From positions 5,531 to 52,253 of the forward strand of contig DGEY01000060.1 of NCBI GenBank assembly GCA_002391385.1: a stretch of DNA of 46,723 bases, read 5' to 3'. The stretch's first letter is position 1; each line of letters opens with the position of its first letter. Positions 24,865 through 32,656 of this stretch are shown here, one piece after another. Both the position numbers and the translations under genes were made by a program. Under the pieces are notes generated by a model. The model saw only the letters and a program-made list of their open reading frames with translations, ran no database searches and was not told the DNA's origin. The stretch comes from Firmicutes bacterium UBA3914 (lineage in GTDB: Bacteria > Bacillota > Limnochordia > Darwinibacteriales > Darwinibacteriaceae).

Positions 24865-25252
24865 AGCGGGGCTAGAGACCACCTGGGAACTGGCTAAAGT
24901 GGTGGTGCCCACGGCGGTGGTGGTGGCTCTTTTTAAGGCCAGCGGCCTTTTGGAGAGCATCACTGCGCTTTTTGCCCCCTATCTGAGCTGGTTTGGGCTG
25001 TCGGGAGATGCTGCTGTGGTGCTTTTTAGCGGCTATTTCATCAACCTCTACGCCGCGGCGGGCAGCATCATGGCCCTCACCCTCAGCTGGCAGGAGATCA
25101 CCATCTGCGCGGTGATGCTCACCTTCTGCCATTCGCTGCTGGTGGAGCTGCCCATCAGCAAAAAGGCGGGCAGCCCCTTAAGCTATATTTTCTTCATCCG
25201 CCTCGGCTGCTCGCTGGCGGTGGGCTGGCTCTTGGGGGTGGTGCTGTCGTGA
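24827..25252 (+). CDS. small Gate/nucleoside-recognition domain membrane protein, first of pair
   Basis: A 141-residue hydrophobic protein with a nucleoside-recognition (Gate) domain: VVVPTAVVVALFKASGLL and the later FCHSLLVELPISKKAG stretch fit that family, with three to four membrane spans. It pairs with the next gene through a GTGA overlap, like spmA/spmB or E. coli yjiG/yjiH but with both halves shorter. The transported or sensed compound is unknown. ATG at 24827 is preceded by GAAGGAGAAG and AAGGA; ATG at 24845 is an alternative. The start lies inside the pseudouridine synthase gene. Confidence 0.78.
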   Translation: MQITANMIQRGAKAGLETTWELAKVVVPTAVVVALFKASGLLESITALFAPYLSWFGLSGDAAVVLFSGYFINLYAAAGSIMALTLSWQEITICAVMLTFCHSLLVELPISKKAGSPLSYIFFIRLGCSLAVGWLLGVVLS

Positions 25253-25668
25253 CGGTGCTGTGGGAAGGATTTGTGCAGGGAGTCAGGGGAGTTATCACCA
25301 TCGGACTGATAGTTGTTCCTTTGATGATCGTTCTGGAGATCGCCCAGGGCAACGGCTGGCTGCAGAAGCTGAACCACTACGCGGCTAAGCCCTTTAGGCG
25401 CATTGGCGTTGGCGAGGAGGGCGTTTTTCCGCTGGTGGTGGCCATGCTCTTCGGCTTGACCTACGGCTCGGGCCTGATCATCAACCATGTGCGCACCGGG
25501 CAGGTGAGCGCCAGGGAGGCAAAGGTTATCGGCACCTTCATGGCCATAGCCCATGCCCTGGTGGAAGATACCATCATCTTCCTGGTCCTGGGGGCACCGC
25601 TTTTGCTGCTGTTGGTGCCTAGGTTAGTTTTGGCCTTTGCCATGTCGTACATCGTGTCCAAACGCTAA
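25249..25668 (+). CDS. small Gate/nucleoside-recognition domain membrane protein, second of pair
   Basis: A 139-residue membrane protein matching the other half of a Gate pair: VITIGLIVVPLMIVLEI, then LTYGSGLIINHVRTG and AIAHALVEDTIIF, conserved in SpmB/YjiG-like proteins. GTG at 25249 overlaps the TGA of its partner, so a heteromeric complex is likely. Its stop overlaps the convergent secreted-protein gene by 4 nt (CTAA, 25665-25668). No terminator is visible between them. Confidence 0.78.
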   Translation: MTVLWEGFVQGVRGVITIGLIVVPLMIVLEIAQGNGWLQKLNHYAAKPFRRIGVGEEGVFPLVVAMLFGLTYGSGLIINHVRTGQVSAREAKVIGTFMAIAHALVEDTIIFLVLGAPLLLLLVPRLVLAFAMSYIVSKR

Positions 25669-26909
25669 GGCAGGGGCACAATTTGCAGTCCCTTGAGCAG
25701 CCAGTGGTAGAGGCCGGGGGTTAGATCCAGCTGCAGCAGTAGGCTGGTGGAACCCGTGGGTACCACCACAATCACCGCGAAGGGTTCCAGGCTGATCTGG
25801 ACTATCTCCCACTGGGCGCCCTCCGCCAGAGCGAACAGCAGGTCCGCGGTTGCCGCTGGATCCTGGCGCAGATCGGGCGCGAAGAGGGCCTCCAGCGCAC
25901 TCCGGTCTTGGTCGGCCAGGGCAGCCTGGAGATCCTGCACAAACTGCGCGCAGGAATCCCGGATTTCCTGGGGCACATCCGGTGCCGCGGGCGTGAGGTG
26001 GAAGTGGTACATCTGCAGGAAACCGGCGGTCTCCTGCCAGGCCATGGCTGCTGTATAGCGGGGGCCGCGCTCGGTGGAAAAGACTACCACATAGGTGCCG
26101 CTGGGATCCTCGGGCACCTGGACAACTTCACTGGTAACTGTGCCGAAATACATGGGCAGGCTGGCTAGATACTGGGCCAGCCCTTTTTCCTGCAGCGCTG
26201 GGCTGAGCAGCTCGCTCAGTTCAGTCAGGCTGCGCTGGTTCAAAGCCCTGGTGAACCTGTTGATCTGCAGTTGGATCCGGGAGGCGATCCCCGTGGGGCG
26301 GGGACTTTCCGTGGGAAGTTCCGCCTCTGCTTCTTCCTCCTCAACCGGTTCTGCAGCGGCTTCGCCGTTCTGGGCCAGCTCCTCCAGGGCAGCGGCTCTG
26401 CTAAGCAGCTTCACGGTGGGATACCCGGCTGAGGGCGCCAAATGGATCAGCTGGAAGGTACCTTCGGCATCAAGTTGCACCACTTCTCCCGCAGCCACTT
26501 CCCATTCTTCTGGGAGCTGCAGCACCACCGTCCATTCCTCCACTGGCGCTGTGAACTCCGGCAGCCAGAGCTGGTCCCGCCCCAGCACCGCCTCGTGCAG
26601 CTGCGGTTCCACCAACCCCTCGTAGGAGAAGGTGATTGTTTGGGGACCCAGCTCCCGCAGGGCAAAGATCACCGCGGTGCCGTGGGCAGATCTTTCCACG
26701 CTGTATTCCACCAGACTGTCGGCCCAGAATTCGGTGACGTGGGCCTCAGGGAAGAGGAGCAGTGACTGGGATGCGGTCTCCGGTTTGAGAATCACTTCCC
26801 CCGATACCCGCAGAAAACCGCTCTCCGGCAGGTAAAAAACGTGAATGCTAGCTGCTGCTGTCGCCGAGAGCAGCAGGCACAAAAGCAGTACTGCCAGGCT
26901 TCTTCTCAT
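25665..26909 (-). CDS. secreted protein of unknown function
   Basis: 414 residues with a signal peptide (MRRSLAVLLLCLLLSATAAAS). The N-terminal half (to about residue 180) is beta-rich and resembles a carbohydrate- or membrane-facing domain with WLPEFTAPVEEWTVVLQLP. A low-complexity acidic linker follows (about 190-215, EEEEAEAELPTESPRP). Beyond it are two segments of about 100 residues each with the look of a nuclear-transport-factor-2 or similar alpha+beta fold (RFTRALNQRSLTELSELL; QDLQAALADQDRSALEALF), perhaps a duplication. I do not recognise the family. ATG at 26909 has AGGGGG 6 nt upstream. It is transcribed away from the aminotransferase fusion. Confidence 0.75.
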   Translation of the reverse strand: MRRSLAVLLLCLLLSATAAASIHVFYLPESGFLRVSGEVILKPETASQSLLLFPEAHVTEFWADSLVEYSVERSAHGTAVIFALRELGPQTITFSYEGLVEPQLHEAVLGRDQLWLPEFTAPVEEWTVVLQLPEEWEVAAGEVVQLDAEGTFQLIHLAPSAGYPTVKLLSRAAALEELAQNGEAAAEPVEEEEAEAELPTESPRPTGIASRIQLQINRFTRALNQRSLTELSELLSPALQEKGLAQYLASLPMYFGTVTSEVVQVPEDPSGTYVVVFSTERGPRYTAAMAWQETAGFLQMYHFHLTPAAPDVPQEIRDSCAQFVQDLQAALADQDRSALEALFAPDLRQDPAATADLLFALAEGAQWEIVQISLEPFAVIVVVPTGSTSLLLQLDLTPGLYHWLLKGLQIVPLP

Positions 26910-26983
26910 CCTGTACCCCCCTAGTGATTTCCCGCGGGGCGCTCCCCGTAGGGGCCCTCCTCTCCTAATGTTTAACTTTTTCA

Positions 26984-27012
26984 TTGAAATCCCTGCCTAG
27001 AGTTGGTATAAT
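26984..27012 (+). promoter_or_regulatory. strong sigma-A promoter for the aminotransferase-reductase fusion
   Basis: -35 TTGAAA (26984-26989, 4/6 or better by convention), spacer of exactly 17 nt, -10 TATAAT (27007-27012, perfect). Predicted start near 27019, giving a 40-nt leader before ATG 27059. The best promoter in the window by eye. Confidence 0.8.
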
Positions 27013-27016
27013 TAGC

Positions 27017-27039
27017 ATTGTGCACAAAGTGTGCTCAAT
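27017..27039 (+). promoter_or_regulatory. operator-like inverted repeat over the transcription start
   Basis: ATTGTGCAC (27017-27025) and GTGCTCAAT (27031-27039) are inverted repeats matching 8 of 9 positions around a 5-nt centre. The site begins 5 nt after the -10, covering +1, where a repressor would block transcription. The binding protein is unknown. Confidence 0.5.
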
Positions 27040-27058
27040 ACTCCGGGGAGGTACAAGG

Positions 27059-29674
27059 ATGCATCCGTACATAGAATTTGTCAATCCGCACCTGGGAAAA
27101 CTGCTCCAGGATATCGGTCTGGATAAGCGTTTTCAGCGGGGCCAAGGCCCTTACCTCTATGACCATACGGGGCAGGAGTACCTTGACTGCATTGCCGCCT
27201 ACGGCGCGCTGCCCTTTGGCTACAACCCTCCCGAGATCTGGCGGGCCCTGCATGAACTGGAGGCGCGTCAGGAGCCCAGCTTCATCCAGCCCTCCCTTCT
27301 GGAAGCCGCGGGGGAGCTGGCCGCCCGCTTGATTGCCCTCGCCCCCAGCGGATTTCAGTATGTCACCTTTGCCAACAGCGGGGCCGAGGCTGTGGAGGCC
27401 GCCTTCAAACTGGTGCGGGCCAAAACGGGCAAACCTGTGATCCTCTCCACCAGAAACAGCTTCCACGGCAAAACGCTGGGCGCCCTGTCGGCAACCGGCA
27501 ATGAAAACTACCAAAGCGCCTTCGGGGCTCCGGTTCCGGGCTTTCGCCACATTCCCTACGGGGATCTGGAGGCCCTGGAAAGCTATCTAGCAGAACACGC
27601 CGGGGATACGGCAGCCTTTATCGTGGAGCCCATTCAGGGAGAAGGGGGCATTGTGGAGCCGCCCCAGGGCTACCTGAAGCAGGTACAGGAGCTTTGTGCC
27701 CGCCATGGGGTACTGACCATCTTCGATGAAATCCAAACTGGTTTGGGGCGTACCGGCGCGCTCTTTGCCTGCGCCGAAGAAGGGGTTACGCCCGATGTGA
27801 TGGTGTTGGCCAAGGCCCTGGGCGGAGGCCTTATTCCCATCGGAGCGGTGCTCTGCCGGGCAGAGGTCTACACAGAGGATTTCGGCCTGAAGCACTCCTC
27901 CACCTTTGCCGGCAACTCCCTGGGCGCCCGGGTGGGCCTGGCCGTCCTGGAGCTCTTGACCAAAGACGATGGTGCCCTCCTGCGGTCCGTCCGGGAAAAA
28001 GGGGCCAAGCTCAAGGCTGGCCTAGAGCGGGTCGCGGCCAAGTACCCGCAGGTGGTGAAGGCCATCCGCGGGCGCGGCTTTATGCTGGGCATCGAGTTTG
28101 TCAATTCCCGGGATCCCTATCCCCACAGCCTGCTGGGGGTTATGGCCGAGCAGGAGCTGCTCACCCCCATGGTGGCCTCTTACCTTTTGAACGTGGAGCG
28201 GGTGCGGGTGGCCCCCACCCTTAACGGTGCCAGTGTGATCCGCATCGAGCCCCCCCTGACCATGGGCGAGACGGAGATCGAACGGGTGGTGCAGGCGGTG
28301 GAACGGGCTTGCGGACTTCTCGCCTCTAGAAACACCGCTGCCTTTTTGGGTCACCTCATCGGCTACAGCCGCCCGGCTGCTTTGAACGGTGCGGCTCAGC
28401 CCCAAACGGTGGAGGAGGCCCGTCCCCAACCGGGCGATGGCCGCTTCGCCTTCTTGGTGCACCCCGTGGATTTGGACAATTACTCTGAATTCGACGCCAG
28501 CTTGGCGGACTTAACAGCTGAACAGCTGGAGGATCTCAGCTCCCGCTGGAATGATCTGGTGGAACCTTTTGTGGTGGCCAGCACAAGGGTGGTGGACAAC
28601 TGCGGCCGCAGTGCCTACGGCGATTTCATCTGCGTGCCCAAAACCGCCGCCCAGCTCTTGGCCATGGATAAGGAACAGTCCAGACGGGAGATCCTGGCTG
28701 CCATTGACTTAGCCGTGGAGCGGGGGGCGCGCCTTGTGGGACTGGGGGCCTACACCTCCGTTGTGACCATGGGGGGTAGGCAGCTCCTGCCCTACACCGA
28801 TGTGGCCCTGACCACCGGCAACAGTTACACAGTGGTTTCCGGTGTGGAAGCGGCCGTTTCAGCTGCCAAAGAGGTTGGACTGGAAATGGCCACCGCCACC
28901 GGGGCGGTGGTGGGGGCCGGTGGGGCCATCGGTAAGGCCTTGGCCATTCTCCTGAGTGAGCAGGTGCAGAACCTGATCCTGATCGGCAACCCTGCCCGTC
29001 CGGAAAAAAGCGAATACCGCATGCTCAAGGTGGCGGTGGAGATCATCCAGCACCTGCGCACCCTTGCCGGTTCCGGCCGCCAATTGGCCCCGGGCAGCTT
29101 GGGCGCCTTTGCGGCGCAGCTGGACTCTGTACCGGCGGAAGATGCGCCCTTGAGCGTGTGGGTGGAGTTTGCCCGGGAAGTGCTGGCCAGCGGCGCTCCC
29201 TTGACCTTGACTGTGGACAGCCGGGCGCACCTGCCCCGGGCCGATCTGATTCTGGCGGCCACCAGCAGCCTGGAAGCGCTGATCACCCCCGATGTGCTCA
29301 AGCGGGGTGCGGTGGTCTGTGACATGTCCAGACCCAGCAACGTGAGTAAGGAGGTGCTGGAGGAGCGCCCCGATGTCTTGGTAATCGATGGCGGAGTGAT
29401 TGCCCTGCCCGGCAGCCCCGATCTGGGCTGGAATTTCGGTTTTGAAAAGGGTACGGCCTTTGCCTGCATGTCTGAAACCATGATGCTGGCCCTGGAGGGG
29501 CGCTACGAGCACATGAGCATAGGGGCTGACCTCAGCCTGGAGCACCTGGAGCTGATGCGCGGCCTCGCCAAGAAGCTGGGCTTTACCCTGGCGGGATTTC
29601 GGGCCTTTGACCGGCCCTTGGATCCAGCTGTGTGGGAGCGGGTGCGGGCCCTGCGGAAAAAAGAGACAGCCTAA
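27059..29674 (+). CDS. fusion of class III aminotransferase and acyl-ACP-reductase-like domain
   Basis: 871 residues, two enzymes in one chain. Residues 1-435 are a PLP class III (omega) aminotransferase: FANSGAEAVEAAFKLVRA, SFHGKTLGALSATGN, IVEPIQGEGG, IFDEIQTGLGRTG, PLP lysine Lys252 in VLAKALGGG. After a linker (about 436-470) the C-terminal half resembles cyanobacterial long-chain acyl-ACP reductase (AAR): GLGAYTSVVT, TTGNSYTVVSGVEAA, Rossmann AVVGAGGAIGKALA, and FACMSETMMLALEG, in which Cys803 aligns with the AAR catalytic cysteine. I infer thioester reduction to an aldehyde followed by transamination to an amine. ATG at 27059 has GGGGAGG 7 nt upstream. A terminator follows. Confidence 0.87.
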   Translation: MHPYIEFVNPHLGKLLQDIGLDKRFQRGQGPYLYDHTGQEYLDCIAAYGALPFGYNPPEIWRALHELEARQEPSFIQPSLLEAAGELAARLIALAPSGFQYVTFANSGAEAVEAAFKLVRAKTGKPVILSTRNSFHGKTLGALSATGNENYQSAFGAPVPGFRHIPYGDLEALESYLAEHAGDTAAFIVEPIQGEGGIVEPPQGYLKQVQELCARHGVLTIFDEIQTGLGRTGALFACAEEGVTPDVMVLAKALGGGLIPIGAVLCRAEVYTEDFGLKHSSTFAGNSLGARVGLAVLELLTKDDGALLRSVREKGAKLKAGLERVAAKYPQVVKAIRGRGFMLGIEFVNSRDPYPHSLLGVMAEQELLTPMVASYLLNVERVRVAPTLNGASVIRIEPPLTMGETEIERVVQAVERACGLLASRNTAAFLGHLIGYSRPAALNGAAQPQTVEEARPQPGDGRFAFLVHPVDLDNYSEFDASLADLTAEQLEDLSSRWNDLVEPFVVASTRVVDNCGRSAYGDFICVPKTAAQLLAMDKEQSRREILAAIDLAVERGARLVGLGAYTSVVTMGGRQLLPYTDVALTTGNSYTVVSGVEAAVSAAKEVGLEMATATGAVVGAGGAIGKALAILLSEQVQNLILIGNPARPEKSEYRMLKVAVEIIQHLRTLAGSGRQLAPGSLGAFAAQLDSVPAEDAPLSVWVEFAREVLASGAPLTLTVDSRAHLPRADLILAATSSLEALITPDVLKRGAVVCDMSRPSNVSKEVLEERPDVLVIDGGVIALPGSPDLGWNFGFEKGTAFACMSETMMLALEGRYEHMSIGADLSLEHLELMRGLAKKLGFTLAGFRAFDRPLDPAVWERVRALRKKETA

Positions 29675-29691
29675 AGAAAATGGAGTATAAT
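29663..29691 (+). promoter_or_regulatory. possible promoter for the DegT-dapF-GDPD genes
   Basis: GAGACA (29663-29668, 4/6), 17-nt spacer, TATAAT (29686-29691, perfect). The -35 overlaps the end of the fusion gene and the predicted start falls in the terminator hairpin, so use is uncertain. Confidence 0.4.
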
Positions 29692-29692
29692 A

Positions 29693-29718
29693 AAAGCCGG
29701 GGTTCTGCCCGGTTTTTT
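29693..29718 (+). terminator. terminator after the aminotransferase-reductase fusion
   Basis: CCGGG (29697-29701) and CCCGG (29708-29712) around a 6-nt loop, with AAAA before and TTTTTT (29713-29718) after. Short stem but with a good T-run. Confidence 0.65.
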
Positions 29719-29763
29719 CCTTCCAAGAGGAATCGGGGCAGACCTCCAGAACAGTTAGAAGTG

Positions 29764-31044
29764 ATGAGGATGGGAGTGGTGAGCGTGGAGAAACTGGCGA
29801 TCCACGGAGGTCCTCCCGTTAGGACCAAGCCGTGGGTGTCCAAATATATGGGCAGTGAGGCCTTGGGAGCCGAAGAGAAGGCCAGGGTTCTTCAGGTGTT
29901 GGAGAAAAAGCGCATCTTCCGTTACCTCCCCGACGGTCTGGAAACATCTGAGGCCGCGGCCCTGGAAGAGGAGTACAAGCGCTTTGTGGGTACCGACTAT
30001 GCCCTGGCGGTCAATTCGGGCACTTCGGCCCTGATCTGCGCGCTGATCGCCGTGGGCGTGGGACCGGGTCATGAAGTGATCATCCCCGCCTATACCTGGG
30101 TGGCCACCGCTGCCGCGGTGGCTGTAGTGGGCGCTGTACCTGTTTTGGCGGAGGTGGATTCCAGTTTGACCTTGGATCCCCAGGATCTCGAGGCCAAGAT
30201 CACTTCCCGCACCAAGGCGGTCATTGTGGTGCACATGCGGGGGATTTCCGCGGCCATGGATGAGATTCTGGCCGTGGCCCAAAAGCACAACCTCATGGTT
30301 ATTGAGGATGTGGCCCAGGCCAATGGAGGCACTTACCGCGGCCGTCCCTTGGGCTCTTTGGGCCATGTGGGCTGCTTCAGCCTGCAGCAATCCAAAGTCA
30401 TTGCCGCGGGGGAGGGGGGCATGCTGGTCACCAACTCCGAGGAGCTGTGGCAGCGGGCGGTTTTGTACCACGATGGGGCCGGCTATCAGTTCCGTTTCCT
30501 GGAACGAAAGATACCCGCCTTCCCCGGCCAGAATTACCGCCTCACCGAGCTGCAGGCAGCCCTTTCCCTGGGCCAGCTGGAGAAAATGCCAGATCTTGTA
30601 CGCGCTACCCGGGAGAACAAGCGCAAACTGGTGGAACGGCTCCGCAACCAGGAGAAGATCGAACTTTCCCCCGTGTTCGGCACAGAGCGTGATCTGGGAG
30701 TCAGCCTGATCTTTTACGTGGCAGACGAGGAAAAGGCGAGGCTAACCGCGCAGGCTCTCACCGCAGAAGGCATCCCGGCCTTCCAGGTCTGGGACCGCAG
30801 GGCCCGCGATCAGCATATCTACGTGAACTGGGAGTTCCTCATGGCCAAGCGGGATCCCTGGGGTAGAAGTTATCCCTGGAGTTTGGCGGAGGGGAGCAGC
30901 GTGGACTATTCCCCCGAGACCTGCCCCCAGACCTTAGCCCTGTTGAGCCGGGCCGTTCAAATTCACCTCAATCACCTGGTTACCGAAGAAGACTTGCGGG
31001 ATATTGAGGCTGCCATTAACAAGGTCGCCTTTCATCTGCTGTAG
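29764..31044 (+). CDS. DegT/DnrJ/EryC1/StrS-family aminotransferase
   Basis: A fold-type I PLP enzyme of about 426 aa. It begins with the EKLAIHGGPPVRT segment common in AHBA-synthase and StrS-type members. The cofactor lysine is Lys211 in FSLQQSKVIAAGEGG; VNSGTSALICALIAVGVGPG and EDVAQANGG (with the Asp that contacts the pyridine ring) are also in place. Family members transaminate sugar-nucleotide or cyclitol ketones; the substrate is not readable here. The start is uncertain: ATG 29764, ATG 29770 or GTG 29779 (GGATGGGAG upstream) are all in frame. dapF follows 15 nt downstream. Confidence 0.87.
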   Translation: MRMGVVSVEKLAIHGGPPVRTKPWVSKYMGSEALGAEEKARVLQVLEKKRIFRYLPDGLETSEAAALEEEYKRFVGTDYALAVNSGTSALICALIAVGVGPGHEVIIPAYTWVATAAAVAVVGAVPVLAEVDSSLTLDPQDLEAKITSRTKAVIVVHMRGISAAMDEILAVAQKHNLMVIEDVAQANGGTYRGRPLGSLGHVGCFSLQQSKVIAAGEGGMLVTNSEELWQRAVLYHDGAGYQFRFLERKIPAFPGQNYRLTELQAALSLGQLEKMPDLVRATRENKRKLVERLRNQEKIELSPVFGTERDLGVSLIFYVADEEKARLTAQALTAEGIPAFQVWDRRARDQHIYVNWEFLMAKRDPWGRSYPWSLAEGSSVDYSPETCPQTLALLSRAVQIHLNHLVTEEDLRDIEAAINKVAFHLL

Positions 31045-31059
31045 TGGGGAGGGAGAAGG

Positions 31060-31863
31060 GTGGAATATGCTTTTAGCAAATACCACGGCCTGGGCAATGA
31101 CTTCATTTTCATGGAAGACTTTGGAGGAAAACTGCTACCGGAAGGCGAAGAGCTAGCAAGATTGCTCTGTCACCGCCACTTTGGGATCGGAGCAGACGGC
31201 CTTGTGCTGATCACCAAAGAGGCTGGGCTGTTCACCATGCGCATCTTTAACGCCGATGGTTCCGAGGCTGAAATGTGCGGCAATGCCGTCCGCTGCATGG
31301 CCCACTATCTGCTGGACCAGGCTTTGGCGGAAGGACCTGCGCTGCGCATCGGCACTTTGGCCGGGGTGAAGGAGATTGTGGCCAGTGGTGGACTGTACAG
31401 GGTGGATATGGGTGAGCCAGATTTGGAGGGGCCGCTGTCCCTTGCGGCCTCTGGGCGGGAATGGATCTGCCACCCTGTTTCCATGGGCAATCCCCACGCG
31501 GTGGTCTTTGTGGACGACGTAGATGAGGTCAACCTGGCCATGTGGGGCCCAACCCTGGAAAACCACCCGGTGTGGCCCCAGAAGGCCAACATCGAGTTCG
31601 TCCAGGTTGTGAGTGCCAACCGGCTGAAAGTGCGGGTGTGGGAGCGGGGGGCAGGGCCCACCCTGGCCTGCGGAACCGGCGCGTGTGCAGCCGCGGTGGT
31701 GTCCATCAGGGAAGGCTTCGTCCAGTCACCGGTGGAGGTTGTGCTCCCCGGCGGCGAGCTCACCATTGAGTGGAGTGCAGGCAATCATGTCTCTATGTCC
31801 GGGCCGGCCACCAAGGTTTTCGCCGGCAGGATAGATCTGGAAGCACTAAAAGGCGGGAGATGA
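31060..31863 (+). CDS. dapF: diaminopimelate epimerase
   Basis: Interconverts LL- and meso-diaminopimelate for lysine and peptidoglycan. Both catalytic cysteines are in their motifs: EMCGNAVRCMAHY and LACGTGACAAAV. Other landmarks are KYHGLGNDFIFM at the N-terminus and MGNPHAVVFV. 267 aa is normal. GTG at 31060 has GGGAGGGAGAAGG upstream. Its stop forms ATGA with the next gene. No other lysine-pathway gene is nearby. Confidence 0.95.
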   Translation: MEYAFSKYHGLGNDFIFMEDFGGKLLPEGEELARLLCHRHFGIGADGLVLITKEAGLFTMRIFNADGSEAEMCGNAVRCMAHYLLDQALAEGPALRIGTLAGVKEIVASGGLYRVDMGEPDLEGPLSLAASGREWICHPVSMGNPHAVVFVDDVDEVNLAMWGPTLENHPVWPQKANIEFVQVVSANRLKVRVWERGAGPTLACGTGACAAAVVSIREGFVQSPVEVVLPGGELTIEWSAGNHVSMSGPATKVFAGRIDLEALKGGR

Positions 31864-32579
31864 TAAGCGTGATCGTAATAGCACATCGGGGCTACTCGGC
31901 GAAAGCCCCGGAGAACACCATGGCAGCATTCGAGTTGGCCCTCGCGGCCGGGACGGACGGAATTGAACTTGACGTGCACCTCACCGGTGACGGGGAAATC
32001 GTGGTGATCCACGATGACACGGTGAACCGGACCACAGATGGCAAGGGCCCTGTAGGGGCCTTTACCCTGGCGGAACTGCAGGCTCTAGATGCCGGTTCCT
32101 GGTTTGCCCCCGAGTTTGCAGGTGAAAAAATCCCCACCTTGAAGAAGGTTCTGGAGCTGCTGAAGGACAAAGATGTCCTGCTCAACATCGAGGTCAAGAC
32201 TGGGTTGGGCTTTGAGCAACTCAACGAACAACTGGTGCAGCTGCTGGATCGCTATGACTTCTGGGAACGCACTATTATATCCTCGTTTAACCACTATGCC
32301 CTGGCTCACCTGGTGGGTTTGAAGCCCCAGGCCCGCACCGCGATCCTCTACACAGCGGCCCTGGTAAACCCCTGGGTCTATGCCAAGAGCATCGGGGCCA
32401 CGGTGCTCCATCCCTATCATCACGCCGTTATTCCCGAAATTGTCACCGCGGCTCAGCAAAACGGGATGATGGTCAACGTCTGGACAGTGGATGAAGAGGC
32501 AGATGTTGAGCGGATGAAACTGTGCCGCATCGACGGCATCATCACCAACCAGGTGGAAAGAGTTAAGAGCCTGCTCTAG
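31860..32579 (+). CDS. glycerophosphodiester phosphodiesterase
   Basis: Hydrolyses glycerophosphodiesters to glycerol 3-phosphate and an alcohol. GDPD/TIM-barrel signature: AHRGYSAKAPENTMAAF with catalytic His9, then GIELDVHLTGDGEIVVIHDDTVNRTT with Glu/Asp metal ligands and a second histidine. VKTGLGFEQ and NVWTVDEEADVERM fit the C-terminal half. 239 aa, no signal peptide, so cytoplasmic (UgpQ-like). ATG at 31860 overlaps the dapF stop; a GTG three codons on is possible. A strong hairpin follows. Confidence 0.92.
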   Translation: MISVIVIAHRGYSAKAPENTMAAFELALAAGTDGIELDVHLTGDGEIVVIHDDTVNRTTDGKGPVGAFTLAELQALDAGSWFAPEFAGEKIPTLKKVLELLKDKDVLLNIEVKTGLGFEQLNEQLVQLLDRYDFWERTIISSFNHYALAHLVGLKPQARTAILYTAALVNPWVYAKSIGATVLHPYHHAVIPEIVTAAQQNGMMVNVWTVDEEADVERMKLCRIDGIITNQVERVKSLL

Positions 32580-32607
32580 TCTAAAGCAAAGTCTTGCAGT
32601 GAACCCG

Positions 32608-32638
32608 GTGCCCTTTTGGATCAAGAGGGCACTCTTTT
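32608..32638 (+). terminator. terminator after GDPD / upstream of ABC exporter
   Basis: GTGCCCT (32608-32614) pairs with AGGGCAC (32626-32632), 11-nt loop partly pairing further, then TCTTTT. It lies only about 18 nt before the start of the next gene, so it may act as an attenuator as well as ending the dapF-GDPD transcript. Confidence 0.75.
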
Positions 32639-32656
32639 ACGAAGGGAGGTCCGGCT

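Noticed and set aside
29764..31863. DegT aminotransferase plus dapF as a lysine-pathway operon
   Set aside because: The aminotransferase has StrS/AHBA-type features, not those of LL-DAP aminotransferase, and no other lysine gene is present.
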